DNA of 64,000 nt from Smallanthus sonchifolius (GCA_023525975.1 CM042029.1:87650849-87714848), one strand, 5' to 3'. Shown: positions 22,701 through 34,875, numbered from the stretch's first letter. Notes: generated by a model not told the origin, from the sequence alone. A program made the numbers and translations.

Positions 22701-24512
22701 AGTATTCATGCTCCTTGGAGAAACTAAGATAATATCTATCAACTTTCAGCATGAATTGAGAAACTAAAGATAGATATACCTTATCAACATACATGTATCG
22801 CTCAAGACACTCAAGAAACATATCAGGAGATGATGTAAATGACGAATTGTAGCGTGAACAGTAACCCGTAGAAAGATCATCTAATCTCCCAATAAAAGCG
22901 TCAACAGGAAGTGGTACAGAAGAATGAGAAATGAGTGAGTCATCTTCTGCTGCTATATAAAGAGCTGTTTTCCCTAAATCAACCTCTCCATTGATGCTTA
23001 TGCTTGTTTCCCTCTCTATTTTTGACAATTTCTTGATTTGTGAGCAGAATCCCTCCCTTGCTTCCTGTTGCAGGACATCACATTCACATAGATATTAGTC
23101 TATCTTTTCTCTTTACGACATTTCAACTCAAAATTCAGAAGTAGTTGACTTTACTAGACAGGTTAAGTAGTGTGTAAACGAACATGTACCGTGTGAGCAA
23201 GATAACAAATCAAGTAACCCAAGGCATGTGTTGGACACAGATTTTTTAAGGCTTTTATACGCCCCCAATAGGTTCTTGTAGGTAGTAACCAAGATACAAA
23301 GGTTTTTGGAATGCTTATAGGAAGCACACCAATTAAGTATTTAAGTGAACCAAACCAAAAGGAAACTCTTTTTTATGTAATAATGAGATAGCATATTTAT
23401 AGATGCAATGGTAGCTCTTCATTCAGTTCTTATAGGGATTTTCCATACAAATATACCATGTTAATCTACTCGTATATGTGCACGATGTTGGTGATTTTAG
23501 TGTCATCTGGCTATTTTGTGTAATTGGATTTACTTAATAACCAAACGAGAAGACGTAATGATGCATCAAACAAGTTGGTAAGTGTGAAGTGCACACTAGT
23601 TTGAGGATCTTATGATTTCTGGAGCTTATGACACCTTGTTGTTTCAAGAAAGCGAAGCCCATTAAACAACGGGGGTCCGGGGGCCACGCCCTGATTAGCA
23701 GGGTCCTAGGGGGCGTTAGTTCCTAGTGGGGTCCAAGGGGCAATGCCCCTGGCTGGGAGTTGATTCAGAAGTGGAAATTGATAAAGGTTGCTTGAAATTG
23801 ATCTTTGGAAATGATTGAAGATCGGTAGCAATTTTGGTCATCCGAACCAAATTGACACACTTAATTTTCAAACGGTTGACGATTGTGGCGAGTCATGACA
23901 TTTCATTGCATAGTCAGTTTCACATATACGAAAATCTTAAAAGTCTTCACATATCCGTTCTTGAAATCTCTGATAATTCAATCTGAAAGCGAACACGTGA
24001 TTATCATAGAATCCAAGTCTACACAAAGTATGATTCCTACACACGACTCATCTTACTATTGAACTAAAGTTAAAACTTTAGAAACTCACTTTTTGGGAAA
24101 ATCCTAATAAGAGCTAAAAAAAATCAGCATCAGCCTGAAACCCTAGGCACGGGGGGAGTTTCACCTTCCAGAAATCAGATTAATGTTCTAATTAAACTTC
24201 TCATAGAAGCTTTTCACCTCCCAGAAAGCTCCATACGAATTGAAAATCGAGCCAATTGAAGGGGTGTTTTATGACGAAGATAAAATCGAGGTAATAAAAG
24301 AAAAAAGGAAATACCCTAGCATAAGTGGTGTTGAATCCAGAAGAATCGAGGGCGTCGTGGAGTACGAATTTGAGGTCTTTTGGTGGTCTGAAATGAGATC
24401 GACAGACTGCACCACCTCCGCAAGTAGCCAGTGATGAGAATTCAGTAGGAAGTGATGATGACTGAAGAAGAAAAGTACCGAGAATCCATGGAGAAGCTAA
24501 TCCTCCACTCAT
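19777..24512 (-). CDS. SirB1/transglutaminase-like protein with TPR-like C-terminus
   Basis: Exons, transcript order: 24315-24512, 22780-23064, 22051-22110, 21746-21955, 21347-21465, 21009-21106, 20271-20395, 19777-19929; all phases close, giving 415 aa. The first exon (66 aa, MSGGLASPWILGTF...) is Ser/Thr-rich and could be a plastid transit peptide. Then comes an 'LGKTALYIAAEDDSLIS' region, the SirB1 N-terminal type, followed by 'THRVGSMSMLSLIYSEVLKM', which corresponds to the family's RxGxPxxLxxxY block. Near the C-terminus, ACERLIILEADSKELRDYGV plus LLYHCGFYKESLQYLKLYQ form a TPR-like helix pair, as in bacterial SirB1. No catalytic Cys-His-Asp set is evident, so enzyme activity should not be assumed. 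The 1.25-kb first intron holds repeat debris. Family call moderate, exon model good. Confidence 0.75.
22158..22534. mobile_element. hAT-like MITE in an intron of the SirB1-like gene
   Basis: Starts TAGAGGTAGCAAGGTGGG and ends GAAATCACCACCTCTA, an imperfect terminal inverted repeat of the TAGAGGTGG type seen at 11781. GGGTGGGTCAAG and TGGGTTGAA words lie near the ends. No matching target duplication was found. Confidence 0.5.
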
Positions 24513-25449
24513 TTCTTACTTGGATATCAAACCGAATCCAGAAGTTTCTCCATTTTGATTTTCAATATTAAGATAAGAGGGTATCTTAGGCACCGGAAAA
24601 CAAGTACGTTAAACCGTGAAAAAATTAACGTTTTTAAATATAAAAAAAATTATAAAAGAATTACAAGTTACGGCTCGTTAAACCATGAAATGAACCACTG
24701 TCTTCGAAACTTTATGTAAATAAAAATATATTTACGTAAACTCACGCGTTGTAATGAGAGCGTTGATAATATTAGAGATGTTATATAAAAAACGAAACCG
24801 CTAAAAAGTTTACATTTAACAGTTTATAAAGATAAGCACGGTGCAACGACATGAGTGTTGATAACATTTGAAACTTACACTAAAAAATGAAACCGTTGTG
24901 GGTTTTGACCGCACGTCTATGGCTTGATTCACCAATCAAGTGATAAACCTAGTCTATTACGACAAGGCTTCCAAAACATTCGAAAAATATAAGATGAATT
25001 AAAATACAAACATAAACCAAACAACACACAACCACGAGTCTAGGGCTTGATTTACATATCAACACAATCACAAGAAACATAAATGATACAATCTTTTGTC
25101 AAATAAAAACTTTGACAAAATAAAACATGATTGCAATTAAAAGTGAACTATTTGTTTTGCAAAAGTGACTCTAATATCATTGTTGGGATTTCGTGTATAG
25201 GTTTCAAACAAAGTTTTAAACACATAGCGGAAAATAAGCACGATTATGTAGCGAATTTTTTAGATAATTATTTCTCAAATAACTTTCTTGCCATCTAATT
25301 TGTGTAAGGTTTGTTTAACTCCTTAAACAAGCTCTTATGCTACATTGTTGTTCGCGGTGTAACTTTTTGGATCTTATCTTGGTGGTCGTGTTGTCAACTG
25401 TCATTACTCGGGCATACAAGTCCAACAAAAGCATAATCAAACTCTCCAT
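24513..25449. other. Intergenic DNA with diverged repeats
   Basis: About 24660-24900 holds repeats of 'AATAAGCACGGTGCAACGACATGAGTG' type that resemble units at 51680-52200. The gene's promoter should lie at its left edge; I could not pick a TATA box with confidence. Confidence 0.4.
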
Positions 25450-27540
25450 CAATGACCGTGTCCACACCTTTTTTTTCTCAGCATGTTCTCTTTGTACAAA
25501 TCCAAAACTATATGTCTCATCCTCATCACCTGTTGAGACAACTCCTGGTCTGTCCCGCATGGACCACGACCATTCTGGTGATCCAGACCCGTCACCAACT
25601 ACACCCGAACAACAACCTTTTGTCAACTACAACAGCACCAATGGTCACCACCCCTTATGATTTTTTCTTCGCTGCTAGACCGATTCATCTTCAGTCAACC
25701 CTATAACTACATGAGGGCAAGGCATGTATTTTTAAGCCAAAACTTTTAGCAGATCTTATACAACTCTCGCCTCAGTCCATCCATCGTGCTTTGTTTGCTC
25801 TTAAAGAGCCAAAGGGCTTTAAAACATCATCCAAACAACCACAATGGTTGTTGGCTATGAATGAAGAAATGGCAACTTTACGTTGCAAATAACTCGGGAT
25901 CTTGTTCCCCGTCCATCGACCTCTAATGTTGTTGGCTCCAAATGAGTATTTCGCACCAAATTTCACTCGGCTGGCATGGTTGATATATTTAAAGCTCATC
26001 TTGTGGCTCAAGAATTTATGCAGATTCCTTGTTTGAGTTGTTCTCACGCTTATAGTCTCGTTGTGAAAGCTTCTACGATACGTATTTTTCTTTCTCTTAT
26101 TGTTATCTACAAGTGTCCCTTACATCAATTGGAGATCAAAAACGCTTTCTTGCATGACAATCTTACCGAGCTAATGTTTATGGAACTACCACTAGTGTTT
26201 ATTGACCTGTAGTACCCAAATCATGTAAACCATTTAAAGAAATCATTATATGGTTTTAAACAGGCACCTCGTGTTTGGTTCCAACACGTAAGTGACTTTC
26301 TTCTACATTAAGGTTCTCTTGTAGCAGGGTTGATACCTCCCTTTTATTTATAAAAAAGGGACTCGCATATTATATATTTTGGTCTATGTGGATGATCTCA
26401 TTCTCACAGGCAATGTTTATGTCACCATTCAAAATTTTATTTCCCTGCTTCACAAGGGATTTGTTATCAATGATCTTGGGTTAGTTAATTATTTTTTGGG
26501 GTTACACTGACGATGATCTCTTCTTGAGTCAAGGTAAGTATGCTCATGACATTCTAACTCACGAATGTTTACTTAATTCTAAGCCCGTTTCTACTCCTCT
26601 TGCTGCACACAAGGTTTTTTTTCCTAGTTCCGGGACACAACTTTATGATCATACATTATATCGATCTCTTGTTGGTGCCTTACTTTCATCATCACCAGAC
26701 CCGATAATGCATATATTGTAAATTAAGTTAGTAAGTTCTAATAAGCTCCTACAACAGATCACTTCCTGTCTGTCAAACGAATTATCAGGTATGTTTAAGG
26801 CACCCGGTCTCATCTTCACTAGACCTCCATCTTCTTGTATTATAGGCTACTTTGATGCTGATTAGGCTCTTTGCATTGAAACTCGACGATTCACTTATGA
26901 CTACTCTATATTATCGGATGGTAATTTAGTCTCATGGATTGCCAAGAAACAACCTATGGTTTCTCGTTCTAGCTACGAGTCTGAATACAATGTCATGGAA
27001 AATACTCCTACTATGATCATTTGGATTACTCACCTTCTTTGAGAACCGCATGCTCTACCACCAAACGGTCCTACTCTCCTTTGCGATAACCAAAGTGCTC
27101 TATATTTTGAAGTCAAAGTTCCGTTTCTCACAAGCGAGGTAAGCGTATTCATATTGACTACCATTTCATTCGAGAACTTGTCTCTTCCTGTCGATTACAT
27201 ACAAAGTATGTTCCTACCAAGCTTCAATTGACCGACATCTTTACACAAAGTTTTCCACGCCCTTAATTTGAATTGCTTCGCCCCATGCTACATCTTGGTC
27301 CATTGCCTGTTCGCTTGAGAAGAATATTAAAGATATATCTTGTATTTAAAATCAAGATAGATATAAATCTTAGCTTTATTTAAAATATTGTATTTTAGTC
27401 ATGTATATCTTTTGTTGACTTAGTTTTAATGTGTATCTCTATTGTAACTATCATTATAAATATCAGTTCTTATCACCATAATTCATCTGGCGAAGATTCC
27501 CAAATCGTTCGAAATTCAAATTTGTAATAGTTCTTATCAT
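25450..27540 (+). pseudogene. Decayed Ty1/copia retrotransposon
   Basis: Conceptual translation in shifting frames follows copia pol: SPQSIHRALFALKEP, QWLLAMNEEMATL, a degraded W-x-LVPRPSTSNVVGSKW region, KHAYSLV-like residues, SLYGFKQAPRVWF, the catalytic YVDDLILTGN (about 26385-26417), LSQGKYAHDIL, then RNase H residues VSWIAKKQPMVSRSSYESE. Many stops and frameshifts make it non-functional. Positions 27319-27540 look like part of the 3' LTR. Gag, protease and integrase are absent. Confidence 0.85.
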
Positions 27541-27568
27541 ATTTACCCATATTTTTCATACGTAACAA

Positions 27569-27995
27569 CCACTAGCTTAGTCTAGTGGTCAGTGGCGGAT
27601 CCAGGAATTTTTTCCAAGGGATTCACTGTTTTTAGATGCCCCAATTTCATAGGGCTTAAACCACTACGCTTACTGTGAAACTTTGTAAGGGGGTTCACCG
27701 TAGGGTATTTTAGGGGGTTCACCCCTGTTTTTTTACCTACCGTTACACTAAAATTTCGAAACTCGGGGGTTCCTGTGCACCCCCCCGCTTCACTTAAGTC
27801 CGCCCCTGCTAGTGGCAAAGATTTATACTCAAGATTTCTTTAAAAATGAGGAGGTCTTGGGTTCAAGTCCATTTGTGACAAAAATTAAAAAGGGTGGGGT
27901 CCAAGTGGGCCATGGGGTGGGTTTCCTCCTCTGAGGATGAAGTTGATCGGCTGGGCCAGTGACCCGTTAGTGATCCAAATTTCTGTTAAAAAAAA
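27569..27995 (+). mobile_element. tRNA-derived SINE, interrupted
   Basis: The tRNA-like head CTTAGTCTAGTGGT (27576-27589) continues after a 219-bp insertion as AAAGATTTATACTCAAG, with B box GGGTTCAAGTCC near 27859, a body, and an A-tail at 27988-27996. The flanks ACGTAACAA (27560-27568) and ACGTTACAA (27996-28004) agree at 8 of 9. Confidence 0.8.
27590..27808. mobile_element. hAT MITE inserted in the SINE
   Basis: 219 bp with ends CAGTGGCGGATCC and GTCCGCCCCTG (inverted repeats) and an 8-bp duplication CTAGTGGT/CTAGTGGC at 27582-27589 and 27809-27816. Interior words GGGGTTCACC repeat. Confidence 0.85.
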
Positions 27996-28004
27996 ACGTT
28001 ACAA

Positions 28005-29476
28005 TTGACTAGACATTTTTTTTTTATTGATTTTAAGTCTATTTATTATGGATGTTCTCAATATCCCTACCCTAATAATTAGCTAATATTATGCTAATGT
28101 TCACAGCCCCTCAAGCAGGGACGGGTGTAATGGGGACCCTCTCAACTTGAACCCACTATTGTATTTTACTTTTAAGAATTAGTCAAAAAATATGCGCATC
28201 TTAGGGGTGGTATCTTCCAACCAAACTACCCTTCCAAATTAGACCAATTAGAAGATCTTCATGATGGGAGTGGTACTCTCCATTCCTCTTATTTTTTTTA
28301 CTTTTTTTTAAATTAAAACAAATTAATAACCAAATTTCAAAACTAAAAATTTAATTAATTACATAATAATAAGTATAAATAATAAATAAAAAGAAAATAA
28401 ATTTATTTAAAAAAAACACCCATTCTTCCCCCCAAGTCTCTATCTCCTCCCTCTTCTCCGCCGCAAGTCGGCACGTGTTTAGCTCTTGAGAAGCAAGGTT
28501 TAAGGAACATGAGTTTCAGCGGGTTCCCACATGAGTTTCAACGGTACATATACCCGCTACCACCACCCGCTGACATCTACGCATCTACCCGCTGAACCCG
28601 CCGAGGATGTGGCGGTGTTCCCCCAACCCGCCGGCTACTCGATGTCGAAGCCGCTACCACTCCCAGTCCCCTTAGAAATTTTTGGATATCGAATCAATAC
28701 CATGAATAACAATATCTGAGCTATTAAAGAATTTAATGACAGGACATGTTATATGGTTAAAAAAGAAGAAGAGAATGCTCTCATGCATTAATTTAATAAG
28801 GGTTCCTTTTCATGGGTCGGTTTAATTAAGCTTCACTTTAAGTATCAAAACTCTTTTGTTTAATCAAACTTAGCCATGTAGGTAGTGTGACCTATTCGTC
28901 TAAACTGCAATTAGTAGGATACTTCTCGAAAATTGTTTATGTTTATGTTAATACACAAATGCACATAATCATCTTACTAAAAACTACTAATTTCACATAG
29001 GCAATCTTTGTCAAAAAGGGTAATTGGTTTGCACAACAAAGGCGAAAGGGTACATCAATTTGCATCTTCTCGTGACACCTTAACTTATGGGATTAGACCT
29101 TTTGTCACATTTCAAACTTACGTGCAGTTCAAATATTTAATTAATGTGATTTGGTTGCCTATATTATCACTCAAAGTCGTGTCATAATCTTGAGAGTTTG
29201 ATTTTTCGCTATATCTTAATGTAATTTTTTTTACCCAACCCGTTATGACTTGACCCGTGTTAACTTGATTCATTTTTTGCCTCTGTTGTAGAAAATTCCT
29301 AGATTCTCTACTACCCTCAAGTCTTAACTCTAACGCCAGATCTCTGATTTTGAGAGCTTAAGTTTACTACTCATGGAGAGATCTCGAGTCGAGCCAAGTT
29401 GTCTCGTACATCTCGAGCTTGAGCCTTACATATATTTAAAAGTGAGATTTAGTTAAAAAAAATTTTTTGCAAGAAT
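28005..29476. other. Intergenic DNA with second copy of a GC-edged repeat
   Basis: About 28200-28675 is related to 14970-15725: both have 'GGGAGTGGTAC(C/T)CTCCA', an AT-rich middle, 'GGTACATATACC(C/T)GCTACCAC' and 'GCCGAGGATGTGGCGGTGTT'. The rest (28680-29476) shows no gene. Confidence 0.55.
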
Positions 29477-29493
29477 AGTTATACCCACTATTA

Positions 29494-30765
29494 AATAAAG
29501 GAAAGGGGTGGCTGTAGGTTTTGAAAACGCGTCAGTTGCTAGAACCTTACCAAATTATCTTTTGGTGGTAAGATAACGCTCTTGAAAGCGATTCTCAGAA
29601 CCTTACCAAATTATTTCCTTTCTTTGTATCGTGCCCCCTTACAGGTGATAAAGATGCTTGAAGGAATAAGGCGAAAATTCCTTTAGGGAAGTTCGCCAAT
29701 GGAAAACAAAATCACGTGGGGTGGCATGGGACTTGTGTCTCACTCCAAAACATCTTGGATTCCTGCTAAAAAGACAATTCCGGGCGTTTGGAGCAACATC
29801 AACAAAGCGGCACGTGATCTAACTCTTGGCTTCAACATCCAAGAAAATATAAAATGCAATATAGGTGACGGAAACCATTGTTTGTTTTGGCATGACAGGT
29901 GGATCGAAAATGGAGCACTGAAGGATCTTTTTCCAGCATTATATGCAAAAGAATCAACAAAGAATTGCACGGTCAATGAAAGACTCGGTGGATCGTGTGT
30001 TAAATGGGAATGGTCTTCTCCTCCGACATCTGTTGGGGAATTTGAGTTGGTCAACCAATATGGCATTCTGCTTGCCGGGTCACCAATCACAAGTGGACGT
30101 GATAGTTGGTCATGGCCCCAAGACCTTATTGGTAAATTCACAGTCCACTCATTAAAAAGCTTCATAGAGAAAAATATGTTTTCGCAATCAATTACAAAGT
30201 ATGAATGGAACAAATGGATGCCTCTCAAAACATATTTTTTTGGATGGCGGGTTTCTTTGGGTAGACTCCCATCCAAAAAGGAGCTTCTTAAGAGGAATGT
30301 GCAGATGGACTCTTCTGCTTGTGACTTATGTGACGAGTTGGAGTCCATTGATCACATTCTAGTGGGATGTAATTATGCTAAAGAGGTATGGCACATGGTT
30401 ATCGGTTGGACAAAGATGGCGTTCTCAATCAACTCCACTGCAAATGATATGTTAAAAGTAGCAGAAAAAGTCAAAGGAGATGCAACTTTCAAAAGAACAG
30501 TTCACTCGGTTATATTAGGGTCACTTTGGAGTATTTAGAAAGCAAGGAATGAAAGACCATTCGAAAGAAATATATGGAGTAAAAAAAAGGTTATTTGAAG
30601 ACATCAAAGCGTCTACCTTCTTATAGATAAAAAATAGAACCAATTGGCATGAGTTAGATTGAGAAAACTCGGTTATGTTTAACTTGTTTACATAAATTGT
30701 ATTCTTTCGGTCCTACTTTTTTGGTAGTTCCGTTTCCTTTTAACAAAATCTGCCGTTCAAAAAAA
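29494..30765 (+). mobile_element. 5'-truncated LINE (L1-type) with zf-RVT domain
   Basis: The frame 29699-30538 (279 codons) matches the C-terminal part of plant L1 ORF2: 'DGNHCLFWHDRWIENG', then the zf-RVT region with LKTYFFGWRVSLGRLPSKKE and the C-x2-C...H-x4-C residues of CDLCDELESIDHILVGC. The upstream part and the continuation after 30538 are broken. The piece is bounded by a 17-bp direct repeat AGTTATACCCACTATTA at 29477-29493 and 30766-30782, with an A-run before the right copy. It lacks the endonuclease and the reverse transcriptase core. Confidence 0.9.
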
Positions 30766-30879
30766 AGTTATACCCACTATTACTATTATAGCATTATGTG
30801 ACGTGGCACATGATAACGGGTCACAATATTCAACCCGACCGACCCAAAAAGTAGATGTAAAGATGGGAAAGATGCAGTA

Positions 30880-31902
30880 GCCCCCTAAGCCTTGAATAGA
30901 TGCGTCTATCGTCCTCCCTATATATCCAATCCTTCATCTCGCCCCCTACCTGCAAATCTCCAATCCAAGGGCACATCACAAAATATATTCACTTCCACCC
31001 CTATTCTATTCAAACAGACAGGTACTTCTTTCCCCCTCTTTATTCAATCATTTGTTAATTCCCTCTCACTCATAATCACTCGATTAAACTCCCGATTACT
31101 TCCAACACTCTTTGATTTTCGCCGATTAATGCCGGTTTTCGCATCTAGGGTTTGACTTTTTCCTGTTTTCGCCGGTTTTTGTGGTTTCTGATCCTACTGT
31201 TTAATACTGTTGATTCGTTAATGTGATATCAATGTTTCATCGAGTTTAACTTGTTATGTAGATTGTTCTGTTTATGGTTTCTAGCGTCATTTACCCAAAA
31301 TTTACAAGCCACAAGGTCTAAAATCGAGGCGTAACCGCTTTTCGCACGAGAGATGCAGTTTGTTATATAAAATTTAAATATATTTTCATAGGTTTCTAGC
31401 ATTATTTGTCCAAAATTTAATATCTAAATAACTTATATGTACAACCTAAAAAGTCTGCTTTACAACATCCTGAAGTACAACACGCCTTAGACCGATTTTT
31501 TGCTTCAAAAGCGCGCCTCACCTGTGCTTCATGTACACCGCTCGCCTTACCTGCACAAATGCGATGGGCCTCAGGCGCACTTTTTAAAAGCAAGGCGTAA
31601 ACGCTTTTTGCACGCGAGACGCAGTTTATTATATAAAATTTAAATATACTTTTCATAAGTTTCTAGCATTAGTTGCCCAAAATTTATACACATATAAGCT
31701 CTGTATCTTATATGTACAATCTAAAAAGCCTACTTTACAACATCATGAAACACAAACACGCCTTACACTGATTTTTTGCTTCCAAAGTGCGCCTCACTTG
31801 TGCTTTATGTACACCGCTCGCCTTACCTGCGCAAAAGCGATGGGCCTCAGGCGTGCTTTTTAAAAGCATGATTGTAATTGGTTGAGTTTTTTGTTGACAG
31901 AG
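30880..31902 (+). promoter_or_regulatory. Leader exon and leader intron of the MUSTANG gene
   Basis: A probable untranslated exon ends at 31020 (AACAGACAG then GTACTTCTT), and the acceptor TTGTTGACAG at 31900 lies 2 nt before the start codon. The CT-rich stretch 30905-31060 fits a plant leader. Most of the intron is a tandem repeat. Confidence 0.5.
31326..31866. repeat. Two tandem copies of a ~270-bp GCGCCTCAGGCGC-type repeat
   Basis: Copy 1 (about 31326-31591) and copy 2 (31592-31866) both run from AGGCGTAA-CGCTTTT-GCACG through CACCGCTCGCCTTACCTGC to GGCCTCAGGCG-TTTTTAAAAGC. A partial third unit is recognisable at 31280-31315 (TTTCTAGCGTCATTTACCC). The copies differ at many scattered positions, so the duplication is old. 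Confidence 0.8.
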
Positions 31903-34875
31903 ATGGCGATTGTGCCATCGAAGAAGATGATAGCTATTTGCCACTATGGAGGGGAGTTTGAGACATATGAAGATGGGTTGATGTGGTATAGTGGTGGGGA
32001 AGCCTATGCTGTTGATCTTGAAGTTAATATGCAGTTAAGTGGTTTTAAGCAAGAAGTAGCTGAAGCTATTGATTCAACTGTGGATGGGATGTTGGTGAAG
32101 TATTTCCTGCCTGGAAATAAGAAGAATCTTATTACTGTTTCTAAAGATAAGGACTTTCATAGAATGGTGAATTATTATAAAGAATCTGATCAGCTAGAGG
32201 TGTTTATTATGAAAGAATCCTCACCTGATAAAACTTCGAAGAAGAAGCCTGTTCGGAGGTAATCTTCATTATCTTACCTTTTAAAACTTCCATATATGTA
32301 TGCTCTTATTTGTATATTATTATGTGTGGTACATTTAGATTATCAGTTTATATGAATGTGCCTTTAATATGATCACTGCGGGTGTTTGGGTAAAACTGAT
32401 TATGATTTTATAGATTTTTTAAGGTCAGAATAATCAATAATGTCATAAGAAAACTGATTATGGATGTAAATGTAAGATTACCTACTATCTCTAGCTTCAA
32501 GCAATATGTTACCTGATTTTGATTCTTTAAGTCATGATAATCGCCTTCAATACACGCTTTAAAAGTTCCATATGTGTGGTGCATTTTTATGTGCATTTAA
32601 GGGGTGTTTGGATGTGCATTTAAATCGGTTACTGCTACATGAAAGTCACAATAATTGGTCATGAGTGTTTGGGTAAAAATGATTATGATTCTGATTATTA
32701 GGGTCAAGAAGTTATTGTATGAAAGCTGATTAGTGATTTTACTGAAATAAATGTACAATTACCTTCTCATCCATAGCTTTAAGTCACAATAATCACTTTC
32801 AAAATGCACATCTATATACACCTCTTGAATCTATGAATTCCCTTTGGTTATTCTGTTTCTTTAAACGGAAAATGAACGCTTAAAAAGTTTGTAGACCGTT
32901 CTAATGATTTTCTATTTTGTTTTTGTTACTTTATAAACATAGACCGCCAAAGAGACCGGCAGAGACACAAGTGGCGGCAGTTTTACCGCCTGCTGACCTG
33001 GGCCCACCTAATGTAATCCCTCTTAATGAAGTTATTGGCATAGAAACAGCCAATGAGATCACTCCAGTTCTTGACCCGGTTCCCATCAATCCTTTTCCTA
33101 TGTCTATAACTAATAATGAAGAACACATAGCTGCAAAACAGTGGGAGAATCTTATAACGGGTGTAGGTCAAAGATTCCATTCGTTAGCTGAATTCCGCGA
33201 GACTTTAAGAAAATATTCAATTGCTCATGGGTTTAATTACGTGTACAAGAAAAATGAAAATCAACGGGTGACTGTAAAATGCAAATCAGAAAACTGTCCG
33301 TGGCGTATTCATGCATCAAGGTTGTCAACCACCCAGTTAGTTTGCATTAAAACAATGAGACCGACTCATACTTGTCAAGGTGGTTCAATAAAACCTGCAT
33401 TCCGGGCTACAAGAAGTTGGGTTGGAAATTTAATAAAAGAGAAGGTTAAAGATTCTCCAAAGATTAAGCCAAAAGACATTGCTAATGATCTTAAACGTGA
33501 TTATGGAATCGAGCTTAATTATTCACAAGCAAGGCGTGCTAAAGAATATGCAAGAGAACAACTTTTAGGTTCTTATAAAGATGCGTATAGTGAATTGCCG
33601 TTTTTTTGTGAAAAAATAATGGAAACAAATCCAGGAAGCCTGGCTAAATTTAGTACAAACGAGGATTTAAGTTTTCATCGCCTTTTTGTGTGTTTTCATG
33701 CCTCAATTTCCGGTTTCATACAAGGTTGCCGGCCTCTTCTTTTTCTTGATAGCACACCTTTGAATTCAAGATACCAAGGAATGTTGTTGACCGCCACATC
33801 AGCAGATGGTGATGACGGGGCTTTCCCGGTGGCGTTTGCAGTTGTTGATGAGGAAACTAGTGATAACTGGCACTGGTTTTTGAGTGAGTTTAAAATTTTG
33901 GTTTTAGGACATGGCCCAATTACTTTTGTGGCTGATTTTCAAAAGGGTTTAAGGGAATCTTTGCCTGAAATATTTGGTGGGGAATGTTATCATGCTTATT
34001 GTTTAGGTTATTTAGCTGAGAAGTTAAATAAAGATTTAACGGGCCATTTTTCACATGATGCTAGAAGACTTATGGTTGAGGATCTTTATGCTGCTGCTCA
34101 TGCACCAAAACTTGAGGGTTTTGAAAAATATACAGAAGATATAAAAGCTATTTCACCTGAAGCTTATAATTGGATCATACGAAGCGAGCCCGATCATTGG
34201 GCTAATGCTTTTTTTGGAGGTTTGAGGTACAATCATATGACTTCCAATTTTGGTAATCTTTTTTACTCATGGGTATCTGAAGCAAACGAATTGCCAATAA
34301 CTCAAATGATTGATGAATTAAGGGGCAAATTGATGCAATTGATATACACACGTAGAGTTGAATCGAGTCATTGGTTGACCCGATTAACACCATCTATGGA
34401 GGAAAAGTTAAAAACCGAGGTCTTAAAAGCACATTCTGTTCAAATATTACGGACACATGGAAGTAAATTTGAGGTTAGATTTGGTGAAATTATTGAAGTT
34501 GTTGATATTGAAAACTGGGATTGTAGTTGTAAAATGTGGTTGTTGACTGGACTGCCTTGCTGTCATGCTATTGCGGTTTTGGAATCGTATGGTAGGAGCC
34601 CGTATGATCATTGTTCTAGATTTGTTCATGTTGAGATGTACCAATTGGCGTATGCAGATTCCATTAATCCTATACCTAATTTAGAAAGATTAATGGATAT
34701 TGAGTTAGATGATGGTACAATTCTTGTTACTCCTCCACCCACTATTCGGACACCTGGCAGGACAAAGATGAGGAAGGTTGCACCAGGTCGGGTCGGGCCT
34801 GCTGACTTTCTTAAGCGTCAACTTCAATGTGGAAAGTGTAAAGGCCTTGGTCACAATAAGAGATCTTGCAAGTAA
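31903..34875 (+). CDS. MUG: MUSTANG-type domesticated Mutator transposase with PB1 domain
   Basis: Exons 31903-32258 and 32943-34875 join in phase to 762 aa. Domains: PB1 (about 8-105; KKMIAICHYGGEFETYEDG), a MuDR-type zinc-binding DNA-binding region (about 190-263; VKCKSENCPWRIHASR...HTC), the MULE transposase core (about 380-490; LLFLDSTPLNSRYQG, then ITFVADFQKGLRESLPEIF), a SWIM zinc finger (about 645-668; CSCKMWLLTGLPCCHAI) and a terminal CCHC knuckle (CGKCKGLGHNKRSC). PB1 places it in the MUG-B clade (MUG5-8 of Arabidopsis), host genes derived from a Mutator transposase and important for plant growth and reproduction (family knowledge). No flanking terminal inverted repeats were seen, which fits domestication. 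ATG at 31903 chosen because it follows the splice acceptor directly. Confidence 0.92.
32259..32942. other. Intron of the MUSTANG gene with MITE-like repeats
   Basis: Two copies of a 'GGGTGTTTGGGTAAAA-TGATTATGATT...CATCTATAGCTT...CACAATAATC' type unit at about 32378-32600 and 32607-32815, in direct orientation, both ending with ACGC/GCAC-rich sequence. Confidence 0.5.

Noticed and set aside
29740..30348. 202-codon minus-strand frame
   Set aside because: Antisense shadow of the LINE zf-RVT coding tail.
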